From: Lacrimispora algidixylanolytica
GTDB lineage: Bacteria; Bacillota; Clostridia; Lachnospirales; Lachnospiraceae
Assembly (NCBI RefSeq): GCF_003609635.1
Contig: NZ_MCIA01000016.1
Location: 62,001 to 126,000 of the forward strand
Length of the DNA: 64,000 nt
Direction: 5' to 3'
Under the pieces are notes generated by a model. It was not told the DNA's origin. It saw nothing but the letters and a program-made list of their open reading frames with translations, and made no database searches. Positions 46,143-56,115 of the stretch are shown here, piece after piece. The position numbers and the translations under genes were made by a program. Each line of letters begins with the position of its first letter. Position 1 is the stretch's first letter.

Positions 46143-47383
46143 CTATTCAGGCAGTCGCCCATCATACATAATGCTTAATTCACCGTAGACCTGACCCCAG
46201 TTACGGATGGCATACTCCATTTTTTTGTGGCTTCAAAGGTTGAAAGGTATAATGCTTTTAATAAGGCCTTATCACTTGGAAATACGCTTCTTTGACGGTT
46301 TAGCTTACGGTATGTAGCATTTAAGCTCTCTATGGCATTTGTGGTATAGATAACCTTGCGGACATCAGAGGAGAACTTAAAGATGGGGGAAATGGCATCC
46401 CAGTTCTGACTCCAGCTCCTCATGAAGTTCGGATATTTTTCAGACCATCTCTCTGTTACCCGCGCCAGAGCTTCCAATGCTTTTTCTTCGGTTGGTGCCT
46501 GGTAGATTGTTTTTAGGTCCGTTGCAAAAGGCTTTCGCTCTTTATCGGATACATATTTCAGAGTGTTTCGTACCTGATGAACAATACATCTCTGATATTC
46601 TGTTTTGGGAAATGCGGTTAAAATTGCTTCTTTGATTCCAGTCAGACCATCTGCACAGATAAGTAAAACGTCGTTTACTCCACGATTTTTAAGCCCGTTT
46701 AACACAGATAACCAGTACTTAGAACTTTCATCTCCCACTATTTCAATGGTTAGAACTTCCTTGCGTCCATCAAGATTAATTCCAAGAACGACATAGGCTG
46801 CAAGTTTACGAATGACACCGTTATATCTTACAGAATAATGAATGGAATCAATATATAGCACTGGATAGACCTCGGAAAGAGGGCGGTTCTGCCAGTCTTC
46901 GATTTGCGGAATTATTTTATCTGTCACATCTGATATAAAACCCTCAGAAGCTTCAAAGCCATAGATATCATTAATAGTGTCCGAGATCTGTCTGGTCGTC
47001 ATTCCCTTCGCGTACATGGATATGATCTTCTGATCAATTTCAGAGATATCTTTCTGCCTTCTCTTCACCACTTGTGGCTCAAAGGTAGACTTTCGATCCT
47101 CAGGTACATCAATCTTCATGCTTCCATAGCTACTGTTAATCTGTTTTAATTTATAACCATTGCGGTAATCATCGTTATCCGATCGTTCGGATTTACTGTA
47201 ACCAAGGTGGTCGTCCATCTCTGTGTCCATCATTTCTTTAATTGTACCACCCAGAAGATCTTTAAGAGCTTCCTGGATATCCAGCGCAGACTCAATGTCA
47301 TACTCTTCAAGAAGCTGCCGGATAATGTTACGCTTACCATCTGTCATTTGTACTCTGTGCACTGGTTTCTTTTCTCTCGCCAT
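46143..47383 (-). pseudogene. IS256-family transposase with C-terminal frameshift
   Basis: The open frame from 47383 runs 402 codons to a stop at 46175. It contains the mutator-type DDE residues: Asp in LYIDSIHYSVRY, Asp in LLICADGLTGIKEA and Glu in TTNAIESLNATYRKLNR. Near ACAAAAAAATGG (about 46220-46231) the frame departs from the family. The usual ending, RNWGQVYGELSIMYDGRLPE, lies in the -1 frame and stops at 46143. A one-base loss, or -1 slippage on the A run, explains this. Without slippage the last 20 or so residues are wrong, so activity is uncertain. Confidence 0.82.
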
Positions 47384-47451
47384 AATAAAAGGCCTCCTAT
47401 GATATATTATTTTATCATAGAAGACCCTGTTTTACAGAGAAACTTTCACAT

Positions 47452-47756
47452 GCCCGATAGTGATGTTACAATTTCCCAATATTGTACATATATAAGTTTG
47501 AAGCTATGAAGGGAATGTATTACATTTGTCTTTTCAGGCACTAAAATAAGCCCATATGCTCATATTTTTTTATACAAGCATATGGACAATTCTAATGTCC
47601 AAATTTCTATTATTATACAAGTCTTTTGGAGTGTATTTTATACCTCAATTTGTCTTAAATCGTATCCCAATCTTTCACTAGAACATTAAATTTCGCAATA
47701 CTTTACGATAGCTTGGCCCATTCTGTGTTTAACTTGAGAAAACGCAAAAACTCCCA
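47452..47756. other. AT-rich spacer between IS256 and metA
   Basis: About 300 bases without coding sequence. CCATATGC and GCATATGG form a loose hairpin around 47552-47584. No continuation of the MerR gene was found here. Confidence 0.45.
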
Positions 47757-48689
47757 CTAAATCTGATAATCCGCATCTTCATCCTCAAGATCAAACGGTG
47801 TAACCTGATATACATAATAATTCAACCAATTGGCATACAACGTATTCGCCGCATTTCTCCAGTTAAGCATAGGAACCGTATTAGGATCATCATTTTCATA
47901 ATAATTACAAGGTATCTCCGGATCCAGGCCTTTATCCAAATCCCTATGATACTCCCCATCTAACGTCATCCGATCATACTCCGGATGTCCCTGAACAAAG
48001 ATCTGTTTCCCATCTTTATTCATAACGAGAAACAGTCCTGCCTCCTTAGATTCCGCAAGAATCTTAAGTCCTGGATTCTTTTCAATATCCGCTTTCCGAA
48101 ACTCTGTATATCTGGAATGGGGTGCCATAATATAATCATCCATGCTTCGAACCAAAGGAACCTTCCGGTCCAGGACCTTGTGATTATAAATACCAGATAA
48201 CTTACTATCTATTTTATATTTATTAATCCCATAATGATAATAAAGTCCAGCCTGGGCGCCCCAGCAGATGTGGAGAGTGCTAGTTACATGGGTCTTGCTC
48301 CATTCCATGATGTGCACTAGCTCATCCCAGTAATTCACCTCTTCAAATTCCATATGCTCCACGGGAGCACCCGTAATGATCATACCATCGAACTTTTTAT
48401 TCTTCACTTCTTCAAAGTAGTTATAAAACTTATTCAAATGACTGGCAGAGGTATTCTTTGAGGTATGGCTCTCTAGCATCAAAAAGGAACAATCCACCTG
48501 GAGGGGTGTATTGGACAGAGCGCGCAGAAGCTGAGTTTCCGTATCTTCCTTAATAGGCATAAGGTTTACAATCAGAATCTCAAGGGGACGTATGTCCTGG
48601 CTTGAGGCACGATCCTCGTCCATGGTAAATATGTTCTCTTTTTCCAATACGGCTTTTGCTGGCAAATCCCTTTGTACTTTAATCGGCAT
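47757..48689 (-). CDS. metA: Homoserine O-acetyltransferase, MetA family
   Basis: 310-aa MetA-family acyltransferase. The nucleophile is C142 in [10 protein letters not shown], the His is in [13 protein letters not shown] and the Glu is in HPEYD. Residue 111 is Glu (GAPVEHMEF). In characterised MetA enzymes Glu111 goes with acetyl-CoA and Gly111 with succinyl-CoA, so this is predicted to be a homoserine O-acetyltransferase despite the gene name. It starts methionine synthesis in the cytoplasm. The ATG is 3 bases after the ligA stop, so it is expressed with the DNA ligase; no SAM riboswitch is seen. Confidence 0.95.
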   Translation of the reverse strand: MPIKVQRDLPAKAVLEKENIFTMDEDRASSQDIRPLEILIVNLMPIKEDTETQLLRALSNTPLQVDCSFLMLESHTSKNTSASHLNKFYNYFEEVKNKKFDGMIITGAPVEHMEFEEVNYWDELVHIMEWSKTHVTSTLHICWGAQAGLYYHYGINKYKIDSKLSGIYNHKVLDRKVPLVRSMDDYIMAPHSRYTEFRKADIEKNPGLKILAESKEAGLFLVMNKDGKQIFVQGHPEYDRMTLDGEYHRDLDKGLDPEIPCNYYENDDPNTVPMLNWRNAANTLYANWLNYYVYQVTPFDLEDEDADYQI

Positions 48690-48692
48690 ATT

Positions 48693-50654
48693 TTATTCCT
48701 CCAGTAATCTTATGAAATCTTCCTCCGAAATAATGGGCACTCCCAGTTCCTTCGCCTTTTTATTTTTAGAGGAATTGGACGTAGTATCATTGTTTATTAA
48801 ATAAGTGGTGTTTGAAGTGACAGAACCGGTAGCCTTACCGCCTTGAGCCTCAATGGCCTCCCCAAGTGCTTTCCGGTTTTCAAAATGCTCCACAGAGCCT
48901 GTGATAACAAATACCATGCCCTCCAGCTTTTTACTGACCTCTGTCTTTGCCTCCTGCTTCATGGTAAGTTCCATAAGCAGACGGTCCACCATCTCGTTGT
49001 TCTTCTCCTGACTGAAATAATTCATCCATGCATCTGCCAATACCTTACCAATTCCAGATACTGAAATCAACTTCTCTTCCCCTGCATTTCGCATCGCACT
49101 AAAATCAAACTGAAATTCCTTGCAGAGCATCTTAGCATTGGATAGACCGATACCAGAGATTCCAAGTCCATAGATTAACCTTGGTAGTGTGGTATTGGAA
49201 GCAATTTTAACAGCCTTGATTAAATTATCATATGATTTTCTTCCAAAGCCCTCCATCTGGGTAATGGATTCCTCATACTGCTCCAAATGAAATATATCAG
49301 CGAACTCCCGGATGTATCCGGCTCCGATGAATTTCTCAAGAGTGGCTTCCGAAAGACCTTCAATATTCAATGCGTCACGGCTTACAAACAGAGAAAAGCT
49401 CTTAATTCGCTTGGCCTGGCAGTCTGGATTGGTGCAATATAAGCTTTTTACATCGTTGACTCTTCGTATCTCAGTCTCACCACTGCACACGGGACATTCC
49501 TCAGGAATTATTATGGTACCGCTTCTTGTGAGATTATCTGCAATCTGAGGAATGATCATATTCGCCTTATATACGGTAATTTGATCCCCCTCACCTAATT
49601 GCAAAGCCTCCATAATGCTTAGATTGTGGACGCTGGCGCGGCTTACGGTGGTTCCCTCTAATTCCACTGGCTCAAAGATGGCCACGGGGTTAATGAGACC
49701 AGTTCTTGACGGGCTCCATAATATCTTAGTCAGCTTTGTTTCCGCGATCTCATCGGCCCATTTAAAGGCGATGGCAGAACGGGGAAACTTGGCGGTGCGT
49801 CCGAGAGACTCGCCGTAGGCGATATCATCATATAACAATACTAAACCATCAGACGGTATATCGTAGCTGGATACCTTGTTTGCAAATTCTTCAACAGCAT
49901 CTGGCAAAGTATCTTTTGTTACCATTTTATAATCTACTACACCAAATCCTTGTTTCTTTAACCATTCAAACTGAGCCTGTCTGGAGTTATTAAAATCAAC
50001 GCCTTCTGCAGATACCAATGTGAATGCTTTAAAATTCACATTTCTCTTTGCAGTGATCTCATTATTTAACTGTCTAACAGAACCGCTGCATAGGTTTCTG
50101 GGGTTTTTGTATTTGGCGGCTACATCTTCTATTTGTTCATTGATCCGGTTAAAATCCGAATATTTGATGATTGCTTCGCCTCTTAATACAAGCTCTCCCT
50201 GGTGAGATATATTTAAGGGGAGGTTGGAAAATACTTTGGCGTTATTGGTAATGACTTCTCCAATCTCACCGTTTCCTCTTGTGATTGCTTTTTGAAGGGT
50301 TCCGTGATTGTAGTTAAGAACAACGGTTAATCCGTCAAGCTTCCATGAGAGAACTCCCTCCTGGCTTCCTAGCCAATCGGCCAGCGTTTCCCCACTTTTT
50401 GTCTTGTCAAGGGAAAGCATGGGGCTGTCATGTGCTTCCTTTGGTAGCTCGCTTAGTACCTTAAATCCTACGTTCTGGGTCGGACTCTTGGATAGAATCA
50501 CTCCCGTCTCCTTTTCAAGGTCCAAAAGCTCATCGTAAAGCTTGTCGTAATCGAAATTGCTCATGATCTCACGGCTCTCCTGATAATAAGCTTTACCCGC
50601 TTCATTCAAGATCTGGATGAGTTCTTTCATTTTGTTACTTTTTACGTCGTCCAT
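48693..50654 (-). CDS. ligA: NAD-dependent DNA ligase
   Basis: 653-aa ligase. Domain Ia (AYYQESREIMSNFDYDKLYDEL) binds NAD. The adenylation motif K105-LDG (SWKLDGLTVV) carries the AMP-accepting Lys. An OB fold follows, then a four-Cys zinc finger (CPVC...CTNPDCQAK), helix-hairpin-helix repeats and a C-terminal BRCT domain (KLEGMVFVITGSVEHFENRK). It is slightly short of the usual 670 residues but complete. The start overlaps the pseudouridine synthase gene by 20 bases and follows AAGGAG. Confidence 0.95.
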   Translation of the reverse strand: MDDVKSNKMKELIQILNEAGKAYYQESREIMSNFDYDKLYDELLDLEKETGVILSKSPTQNVGFKVLSELPKEAHDSPMLSLDKTKSGETLADWLGSQEGVLSWKLDGLTVVLNYNHGTLQKAITRGNGEIGEVITNNAKVFSNLPLNISHQGELVLRGEAIIKYSDFNRINEQIEDVAAKYKNPRNLCSGSVRQLNNEITAKRNVNFKAFTLVSAEGVDFNNSRQAQFEWLKKQGFGVVDYKMVTKDTLPDAVEEFANKVSSYDIPSDGLVLLYDDIAYGESLGRTAKFPRSAIAFKWADEIAETKLTKILWSPSRTGLINPVAIFEPVELEGTTVSRASVHNLSIMEALQLGEGDQITVYKANMIIPQIADNLTRSGTIIIPEECPVCSGETEIRRVNDVKSLYCTNPDCQAKRIKSFSLFVSRDALNIEGLSEATLEKFIGAGYIREFADIFHLEQYEESITQMEGFGRKSYDNLIKAVKIASNTTLPRLIYGLGISGIGLSNAKMLCKEFQFDFSAMRNAGEEKLISVSGIGKVLADAWMNYFSQEKNNEMVDRLLMELTMKQEAKTEVSKKLEGMVFVITGSVEHFENRKALGEAIEAQGGKATGSVTSNTTYLINNDTTSNSSKNKKAKELGVPIISEEDFIRLLEE

Positions 50655-51432
50655 CAGATAACTCCTTTTTTTGATCTTTATTAGAAAGACTGGTTGAGTC
50701 CTTTACGGCCTCCTTCATCTGATGGTATTCTTTCTTTGAAAGTTCTCTGTAAGCACCTGACTTTAAATCTCCTAACTCGATGTTCATGATACGCATTCGC
50801 TTCAAAAGCCGTACCTCAAAATTAAGTTCCTCGCACATTCGGCGAATCTGACGGTTTAGGCCCTGAGTTAAAATAATTCTAAATGCTTTTTCACCGGTCT
50901 TAGCAACAAAGCAGGGCTTTGTGGTTACATCCAATTCCGTTAAGTGAACTCCCTTTTTCATTTTCCGGATAAACTCGTCGGTTACAGGACGATTTACCTT
51001 TACAAGGTATTCCTTTTCATGAGCATTTCCGCTGCGCATTATTTTATTCACTAGGTCTCCCTGGTTTGTCATAAGAATCAGACCTTCGGATTCCTTATCT
51101 AGGCGTCCAACGGGATAAACACGTACCGGATAATCTAACATATCTACGATATTTGGTGCACGATCCTTATTAGAGGTGGTGCACACGATGCCTTTGGGCT
51201 TATAGACTGCCAGCAAAACCTGCTTTTCCTTGTGGCCTTCCTTTTTTCCAGTTGTAATGATCTCACGGCCTTTGACCGATACGGACTGACCTGGTAAAAC
51301 TTTTTGACCTGCAGTTACGGCTTGTCCATTGATCCGCACCTTTCCAAACTCTATGAGACGGTCCGCCTCTCTTCGAGAACAGACCCCTGCTTCACTTAAA
51401 AATTTATTCAGACGGATTCCCTCTGCTTCCAT
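50635..51432 (-). CDS. Ribosomal large-subunit pseudouridine synthase, RluB/RluF type
   Basis: 265-aa RsuA-family enzyme with an N-terminal S4 RNA-binding domain (IRLNKFLSEAGVCSRREADRLI) and a catalytic domain. The active-site Asp is in VGRLDKESEGLILMTNQG. The RNA-contact motif QGLNRQIRRMCEELNFEVRLLKRMRI fits the RluF/RluB branch, which modifies 23S rRNA. It ends in a Lys/Arg-rich tail. It is the first gene of the rlu-ligA-metA unit. Which uridine it modifies cannot be decided from sequence alone. Confidence 0.9.
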   Translation of the reverse strand: MEAEGIRLNKFLSEAGVCSRREADRLIEFGKVRINGQAVTAGQKVLPGQSVSVKGREIITTGKKEGHKEKQVLLAVYKPKGIVCTTSNKDRAPNIVDMLDYPVRVYPVGRLDKESEGLILMTNQGDLVNKIMRSGNAHEKEYLVKVNRPVTDEFIRKMKKGVHLTELDVTTKPCFVAKTGEKAFRIILTQGLNRQIRRMCEELNFEVRLLKRMRIMNIELGDLKSGAYRELSKKEYHQMKEAVKDSTSLSNKDQKKELSDGRRKK

Positions 51433-51642
51433 AATAATTCTCCCTTACTATATACTAAATAAAAATTATAGCATTGCTGAGAGGGTACGTCAATTTTATC
51501 CGCTTCTTTTGGGCTTAGGTTTTACCTATAGCAAGGAAAACATCGATAACAGTTTCTATTTTTAGTTTTATCCATTGATTTTTCCATATAATGGGTATAT
51601 AATTAATAAAGATAAAATTAATACAATCAGGAGGAAATAGTC

Positions 51643-52041
51643 ATGCCATGGACACCAAATTTATCCGTTGGAATCTCTATGATCGACGATCAGCATAAGA
51701 TGTGGTTTCAAAAAGCGGAGGCCCTTTTTGAAGCAGGTAAGAATAATCGGGCGAAAGAATACGTAGGAGAGCTTCTGGATTTTCTTGATGATTATACCAA
51801 AAAGCATTTTGCTGATGAAGAAAAATATATGCTGAGCATCCAGTATCCAGGATACCAGGAACAAAAAGCGGCTCACACTGCCTTTATAACACAGCTTAAT
51901 AAGATAAAGAGCGACTATAACTCTTCAGGTGGAAATCTGCTTGTGATTCTTAATGCCAATCAGATGATCTTAGACTGGCTTACCAAGCATATCTCCAATA
52001 TGGACAAGAAGATTGGGGAATTTGCCAAAAAGGCTCATTAA
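51643..52041 (+). CDS. Bacteriohemerythrin
   Basis: 132-aa four-helix oxygen-binding protein. The di-iron ligands are present: His in IDDQHKMWF, His and Glu in KKHFADEEKYM, His in KAAHTAF, and His and Asp in WLTKHISNMDKKIG. In anaerobes such proteins bind or sense oxygen or deliver it away. AGGAGG lies 8 bases before the ATG. It stands alone, ending in a hairpin shared with the convergent gene. Confidence 0.93.
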   Translation: MPWTPNLSVGISMIDDQHKMWFQKAEALFEAGKNNRAKEYVGELLDFLDDYTKKHFADEEKYMLSIQYPGYQEQKAAHTAFITQLNKIKSDYNSSGGNLLVILNANQMILDWLTKHISNMDKKIGEFAKKAH

Positions 52042-52047
52042 TACAAC

Positions 52048-52098
52048 GAAAAAGAACTGCCACTTCTAATAGTATCATCTGTGGACAGTTCTTTTTTT
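52048..52098. terminator. Terminator between hemerythrin and YibE/F genes
   Basis: AAAAAGAACTG pairs with CAGTTCTTTTT (CAC/GTG extends the stem) with a loop of about 20 bases and T runs in both directions, so it probably serves both convergent genes. Confidence 0.8.
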
Positions 52099-52124
52099 TG
52101 CTGAATTTTCAGCTTTTTAGAATT

Positions 52125-53291
52125 CTATTTACTCTCAGTCAGATATTCTGTAAGGGTGGCAGAAACGTCCGGTATTTCTGCCCTTCTTCCTGCTGCTACA
52201 AAAGATGCAATGAGAGAGACAATGGGAACCGTTAAAATAATTCCCATACTTCCGGATATTCCCTGCATGATTTCAATCACTATGCTGCTGGAATTGACAA
52301 TCTGAAGATATGGCAGTTCGTAAGCATAGGTTAAAAGCAATGTACTTGCACTGCTTCCTACGAAAGCCAGAATCAGGGTATTGACCATAGTCCCCATGGC
52401 ATCCCGTCCTACATTCATTCCCGAACGGAACAATCCTTTTCGGTCAAGTTCAGGCATCTGTTCATGTATTTCAAATACGGTGGAGGATATTGCCATCGCC
52501 ACATCCATTACCGCTCCCAGAGCAGAGATTAAAAGACCAGAAAACAATAATTCCCCAACCTGGATTCCCCTGATGTTTTGAAGCACCAGCAAAGACTCGA
52601 TTTCCGGTGTATTATAACCATTTAAGTAAGCTGCCTTCCCAAACAGAAACGCCGATATTCCTGCAATTACCACTCCACCAACAGTTCCAATAACGGCACA
52701 GAATGTTTTTCCGGACCATCCTCCCAAAAGATACATGGTTACAAAGGTCGTAACAGCCGCAACCACTATGGCTGCCAGAAAGGGCGAATATCCCTTATAA
52801 ATCATGGGAAGATAAAGCCAGATGATACACACAAAGGTAAATATCAGACCAATGCAAGTCAACACCCCTTTTTTTCCTCCAATGAGGCACACGACCCCAA
52901 AGAATATAACTAGGAACCCAAGAACCACCCACTCCCGGTCTACACTATATACTGTATGCAAAGAAATATCCCCGGAAATGCTCTGTATGATGATTACCTT
53001 CATTCCAGGCCGGCAGGCCGCCCCGAACAAATAGCCATTGTTGCTGGTGGCTTCTGCTGTCTGTCCTTTTTTCGGACCTGTCAGAAGTTCAATGAAAACG
53101 GTTTGCTGCCCGACACGATTTCCATCCTCTTGTACATTGTCCTTAAGGACCTTTATTATTTTTGCCCGTTCAAACGTTCTCCCCTGTGTAGACACAAGAC
53201 TTGCTATATCCACCTGGTTGAATTGAATCAAAAACAAGGTAAAGGCAGCTATGATAACAGCAAATACCGCCCATTGGATTTTCTTTTCCAT
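52125..53291 (-). CDS. YibE/F-family membrane protein
   Basis: 388-aa protein with an N-terminal helix, an external beta domain of about 100 residues (ERAKIIKVLKDNV...TGPKKGQTAEATSNNGYLFG), then about seven membrane helices. The C-terminal half has the YibE/F pattern ALGAVMDVAMAISSTVFEI and GRDAMGTMVNTLILAFVGSS. Function is not established for the family. It follows the phosphatase gene by 11 bases on the same strand, so they form an operon. Confidence 0.85.
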   Translation of the reverse strand: MEKKIQWAVFAVIIAAFTLFLIQFNQVDIASLVSTQGRTFERAKIIKVLKDNVQEDGNRVGQQTVFIELLTGPKKGQTAEATSNNGYLFGAACRPGMKVIIIQSISGDISLHTVYSVDREWVVLGFLVIFFGVVCLIGGKKGVLTCIGLIFTFVCIIWLYLPMIYKGYSPFLAAIVVAAVTTFVTMYLLGGWSGKTFCAVIGTVGGVVIAGISAFLFGKAAYLNGYNTPEIESLLVLQNIRGIQVGELLFSGLLISALGAVMDVAMAISSTVFEIHEQMPELDRKGLFRSGMNVGRDAMGTMVNTLILAFVGSSASTLLLTYAYELPYLQIVNSSSIVIEIMQGISGSMGIILTVPIVSLIASFVAAGRRAEIPDVSATLTEYLTESK

Positions 53292-53302
53292 AGTTTCATT
53301 TC

Positions 53303-54811
53303 CTATCTTCTTGAAGTACTGGTCTTTTTTAAGGTAAAGGTCTGATCTATGTTCTGAATACGTCCACCTGCAATCTCGTAAGTGTCTATGGTAAAGGTAT
53401 TCTGATTGACACGGATAACCGAATACGTTGGATTCCAGTTCTGATTCCTCACTGCAATATAATCCTGTTTCGTAGGGATCAGCTCATAAAACTTGCTGCC
53501 AGTTGAGGAATTGGCTTCCATATATAGCGTTCCATCTGCATTTGTTACACTACCGGACATGGTATTTGCTATGGTATAGCTATTATTTTCCTTCTGATAG
53601 TCCGTATTGCTGTAAGGAAATACATTGCCTGCCGGATCCTTTACATTATCCCAGTCATAAAAATCGTACTTGGTATGAGTCTTTGAATCTGACTTTAAGA
53701 GGTAGCTTCGGGAATAAGTATGATCATGCCCCTGAAAAACCACATCTACGTCATATTTATCCATTAGCGGCGTAAGCTGAGTCCTCAGTACGATACCGTC
53801 AGAATCTGAGTGATCCAGACCGCTTCCATAAATATCCTGATGTATCATAACGAATCTCCATGAGGTATTTGGATAAGCGGCTACTGCCTGTTTTATTACC
53901 TGCTCATGCTCCGCACAGTTATAATTATTTGTATTTAAAATTACATACAAAGCTGGACCGTATTTATAGAAATAGTCTCCACCCGCTGATGTCTTCCCAA
54001 GCTGAGTGTCATTTGGGTTATTAAAATGGTAACTATAGCTTTCATTGGTTGAGTCGTGATTGCCGATGGTAGTTGCTACCGGCAGCGACTTCATCCAGTC
54101 TGCGCCTAAAAATCCGGCATACTCCACTTCGTTTCCTGCACTTCTGCCTTCCACATTTTTATTGATCTGATCTCCTGCTGATAGTACAAAGCTCACATCC
54201 GGATTGGCCCCCATCGCGATATTTAACGTTTTATTCCAGCTAAAGGAATCATTCCTCGCTGCCGAATTCAGGGCAGATGAATTCTCAAGCTTATCTCCTT
54301 TGGAGGTTGTCTGACCTTTAGATGCGCCGATCTGGGGATCTCCTACGTAAAGCATGGTATAGCTATTGAAGCTATGAGTCTTAAAGGAACAGGTCTGGCT
54401 TTGCACTCCATTTTTATAATAACGGTAATAATAAGTCGTATTCTCTGTTAATGGACTGACTGTCACTTTATTGCTAATGTACCCGTCAATTGCCTGGCTT
54501 AAGGCACCCTCAAATGTTACAGACTTTGCCATATCCTGGCTTGTAGAAAGCTCAATTTTTGGCGTTGCTGCTCCGTCTGCCTTTGAATACCATGCAAAAT
54601 TCATCTTAGATTCATCGGCCCCGGGAGTCAATGCAATCTTCTCGTAATCCGTACTTACCTGACCATCCCACTTCTGTACCCAGCTTTCCCAGTCTTTATC
54701 TGCTGTGGAATCCGCAAAATGCTGAGTAGCTGCAAAAGCATATCCACCTGCCAGCGTCAGCGTCAGGGCAGCCGTGACAGCCACTGTTGCATACCTCTTT
54801 TTAACCCTCAT
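53303..54811 (-). CDS. Secreted purple-acid-phosphatase-like metallophosphoesterase
   Basis: 502-aa protein with a signal peptide (ending near AGGYAFA) and an N-terminal fibronectin-like domain (about 70-165, TTYYYRYYKNG). The dinuclear metal site follows: YVGDPQIG, SAGDQIN, TIGNHDS, MIHQDIYGSG and VVFQGHDHTYSRSY. These are the residues of purple acid phosphatases, which cleave phosphate monoesters outside the cell. The first gene of a two-gene unit with the YibE/F protein. The ribosome site is AGGAGG. Confidence 0.92.
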   Translation of the reverse strand: MRVKKRYATVAVTAALTLTLAGGYAFAATQHFADSTADKDWESWVQKWDGQVSTDYEKIALTPGADESKMNFAWYSKADGAATPKIELSTSQDMAKSVTFEGALSQAIDGYISNKVTVSPLTENTTYYYRYYKNGVQSQTCSFKTHSFNSYTMLYVGDPQIGASKGQTTSKGDKLENSSALNSAARNDSFSWNKTLNIAMGANPDVSFVLSAGDQINKNVEGRSAGNEVEYAGFLGADWMKSLPVATTIGNHDSTNESYSYHFNNPNDTQLGKTSAGGDYFYKYGPALYVILNTNNYNCAEHEQVIKQAVAAYPNTSWRFVMIHQDIYGSGLDHSDSDGIVLRTQLTPLMDKYDVDVVFQGHDHTYSRSYLLKSDSKTHTKYDFYDWDNVKDPAGNVFPYSNTDYQKENNSYTIANTMSGSVTNADGTLYMEANSSTGSKFYELIPTKQDYIAVRNQNWNPTYSVIRVNQNTFTIDTYEIAGGRIQNIDQTFTLKKTSTSRR

Positions 54812-54975
54812 TCCTCATTCCTCCTGTTAATAAAATATTTAATGTCTCATTTTTTACTAAATTGTGGAAGCGCTTCACTCTTAACAAGAATAGATCTAAT
54901 TATTCTCTGATTCAAGTGGCTTTTCAAAACCTTTACAAACTATATCTATAATTTACAATGCAGGAACAAGCACGA

Positions 54976-55018
54976 ACAAAAAGAGAGTGCCCTTTTTCCT
55001 TAGAGGGCACTCTCTCTT
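54976..55018 (-). terminator. Strong terminator after HMA-like gene
   Basis: On the minus strand AGAGAGTGCCCT pairs with AGGGCACTCTCT around a short loop and is followed by TTTTTGTTCG. It closes the feoB-remnant/HMA-like unit. Confidence 0.88.
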
Positions 55019-55039
55019 CTCCATAGAGGTTACTGTTAT

Positions 55040-55267
55040 TCATGTGAACTTATACCTTACTTCACAGCCATTAGAGATGCGGTTACAGATATTTACCACC
55101 CGCTCCATGACAGCGGGTGTTTTTTCGTTTTCCATTTTGATCTGCATTTCTTTTAAATCTTTTGAAATCTTAATTTTTTGCACTCCGTCTACCTTTGAGA
55201 TCTCCGTTTCCATGTTCCTGGCTTTCTTCTGGTCTGACAGGGCGCAAACGTGGTAACTCCGGTTCAC
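55040..55267 (-). CDS. Small HMA-like domain protein lacking CxxC
   Basis: 75-aa protein. The ferredoxin-like pattern (METEISKVDGVQKIKISKDLKEMQIKME...VVNICNRISNGCEVRY) resembles a heavy-metal-associated domain, but the metal-binding CxxC loop is absent; the equivalent region reads HVCALSDQKKAR. It lies 65 bases after the feoB remnant on the same strand with a GGAGGGA ribosome site and may once have served iron transport. The function is otherwise unknown. Confidence 0.65.
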   Translation of the reverse strand: MNRSYHVCALSDQKKARNMETEISKVDGVQKIKISKDLKEMQIKMENEKTPAVMERVVNICNRISNGCEVRYKFT

Positions 55268-55332
55268 GCTTCTCCCTCCTTTCCACTAATGATTCTACCC
55301 TAATTGTAGACAAATGGGAGAAGTTTTAAACA

Positions 55333-56100
55333 TCAAAGGAAGGCCCGGCAAACGGTAGTGAAGAGAAAACATACGATGAAACCGGTTATCGTAGGTACAA
55401 ACCAGGATACCAAGGTCCATTTTACACTCTGGGTTTCTTTTCGTATGGTCAGGCAGGTGGTAGAACAGGGCCAGTGCATCAATGAGAAAAGAAGGGTGCT
55501 CACAGCGGTGACCCAGGTCCAGCCATTGTTCACCAGAAGCTCTTTTAATACAGATAGATCATCAATCTCCAAAAGCTTTCCTTCTGCCATATATGCCATG
55601 ATAATAATAGGCACTACGATTTCATTGGCAGGGAATCCAAGAATAAATGCCAGAAGAATCACTCCATCAAGTCCTATGGCTCTTGCAAACGGATCCAGGA
55701 AACCAGAGCAAAGGGAAAGTATGGTGGCATCCCCTATGGTTAGATTCGCCATAAGCCAGATAACCATACCAGCCGGTGCCGCTACAACCACAGCGCGACC
55801 AAGCACGAACAGAGTCCGATCAAATATGGAACGAACGATGACTTTGCCAATCTGTGGCCTTCTGTAAGGAGGCAGCTCCAGGGTAAAGGAAGAAGGAATT
55901 CCCTTTAATATGGTAGCAGACAACAGTTTTGATATCACAAGCGTCATAACAATCCCAATTACTATGACGCTTGAAAGAATTGCGGCAGATAGTACAGAGG
56001 AATATAAGCCGGTGGCACCCCCGATAAAGAACATGGTAATGATTGCAATCATGGTTGGGAATGCGCCACCAACGAAAGGGCAAGAAAATGCTTCTCTCTT
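55333..56100 (-). pseudogene. feoB: feoB, C-terminal third only
   Basis: The frame encodes the last 250 or so residues of the ferrous-iron transporter FeoB: GGAFPTMIAIITMFFIGG, FTLELPPYRRPQIGKVIVRSIFDRT, then GFPANEIVVPIIIMAYM and the last helices. The GTPase domain and first membrane gate are missing. The FeoB frame starts abruptly at about 56094, after an in-frame TAG, 20 bases past the stop of the PTS gene, with no start codon or ribosome site until an internal ATG at 56052. A deletion or rearrangement joined the sugar locus to feoB. The remaining reading frame is otherwise undamaged, so the event looks recent. Confidence 0.85.
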
Positions 56101-56115
56101 CTATCTATTGTACGC

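Larger units (their letters stand above)
45984..47451. mobile_element. IS256-family insertion sequence
   Basis: About 1.47 kb. Terminal inverted repeats are at 45984-46021 and 47413-47451; matching blocks are TGTGAA, TCTGTAAAA and TCTTCTATGATA in the same order. One transposase gene is on the minus strand. No convincing 8-9 base target duplication is visible; the best is ATAGTGA at 45975-45981 and 47456-47462, which would leave unmatched bases at the ends. The exact termini may extend two or three bases further. Confidence 0.85.
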
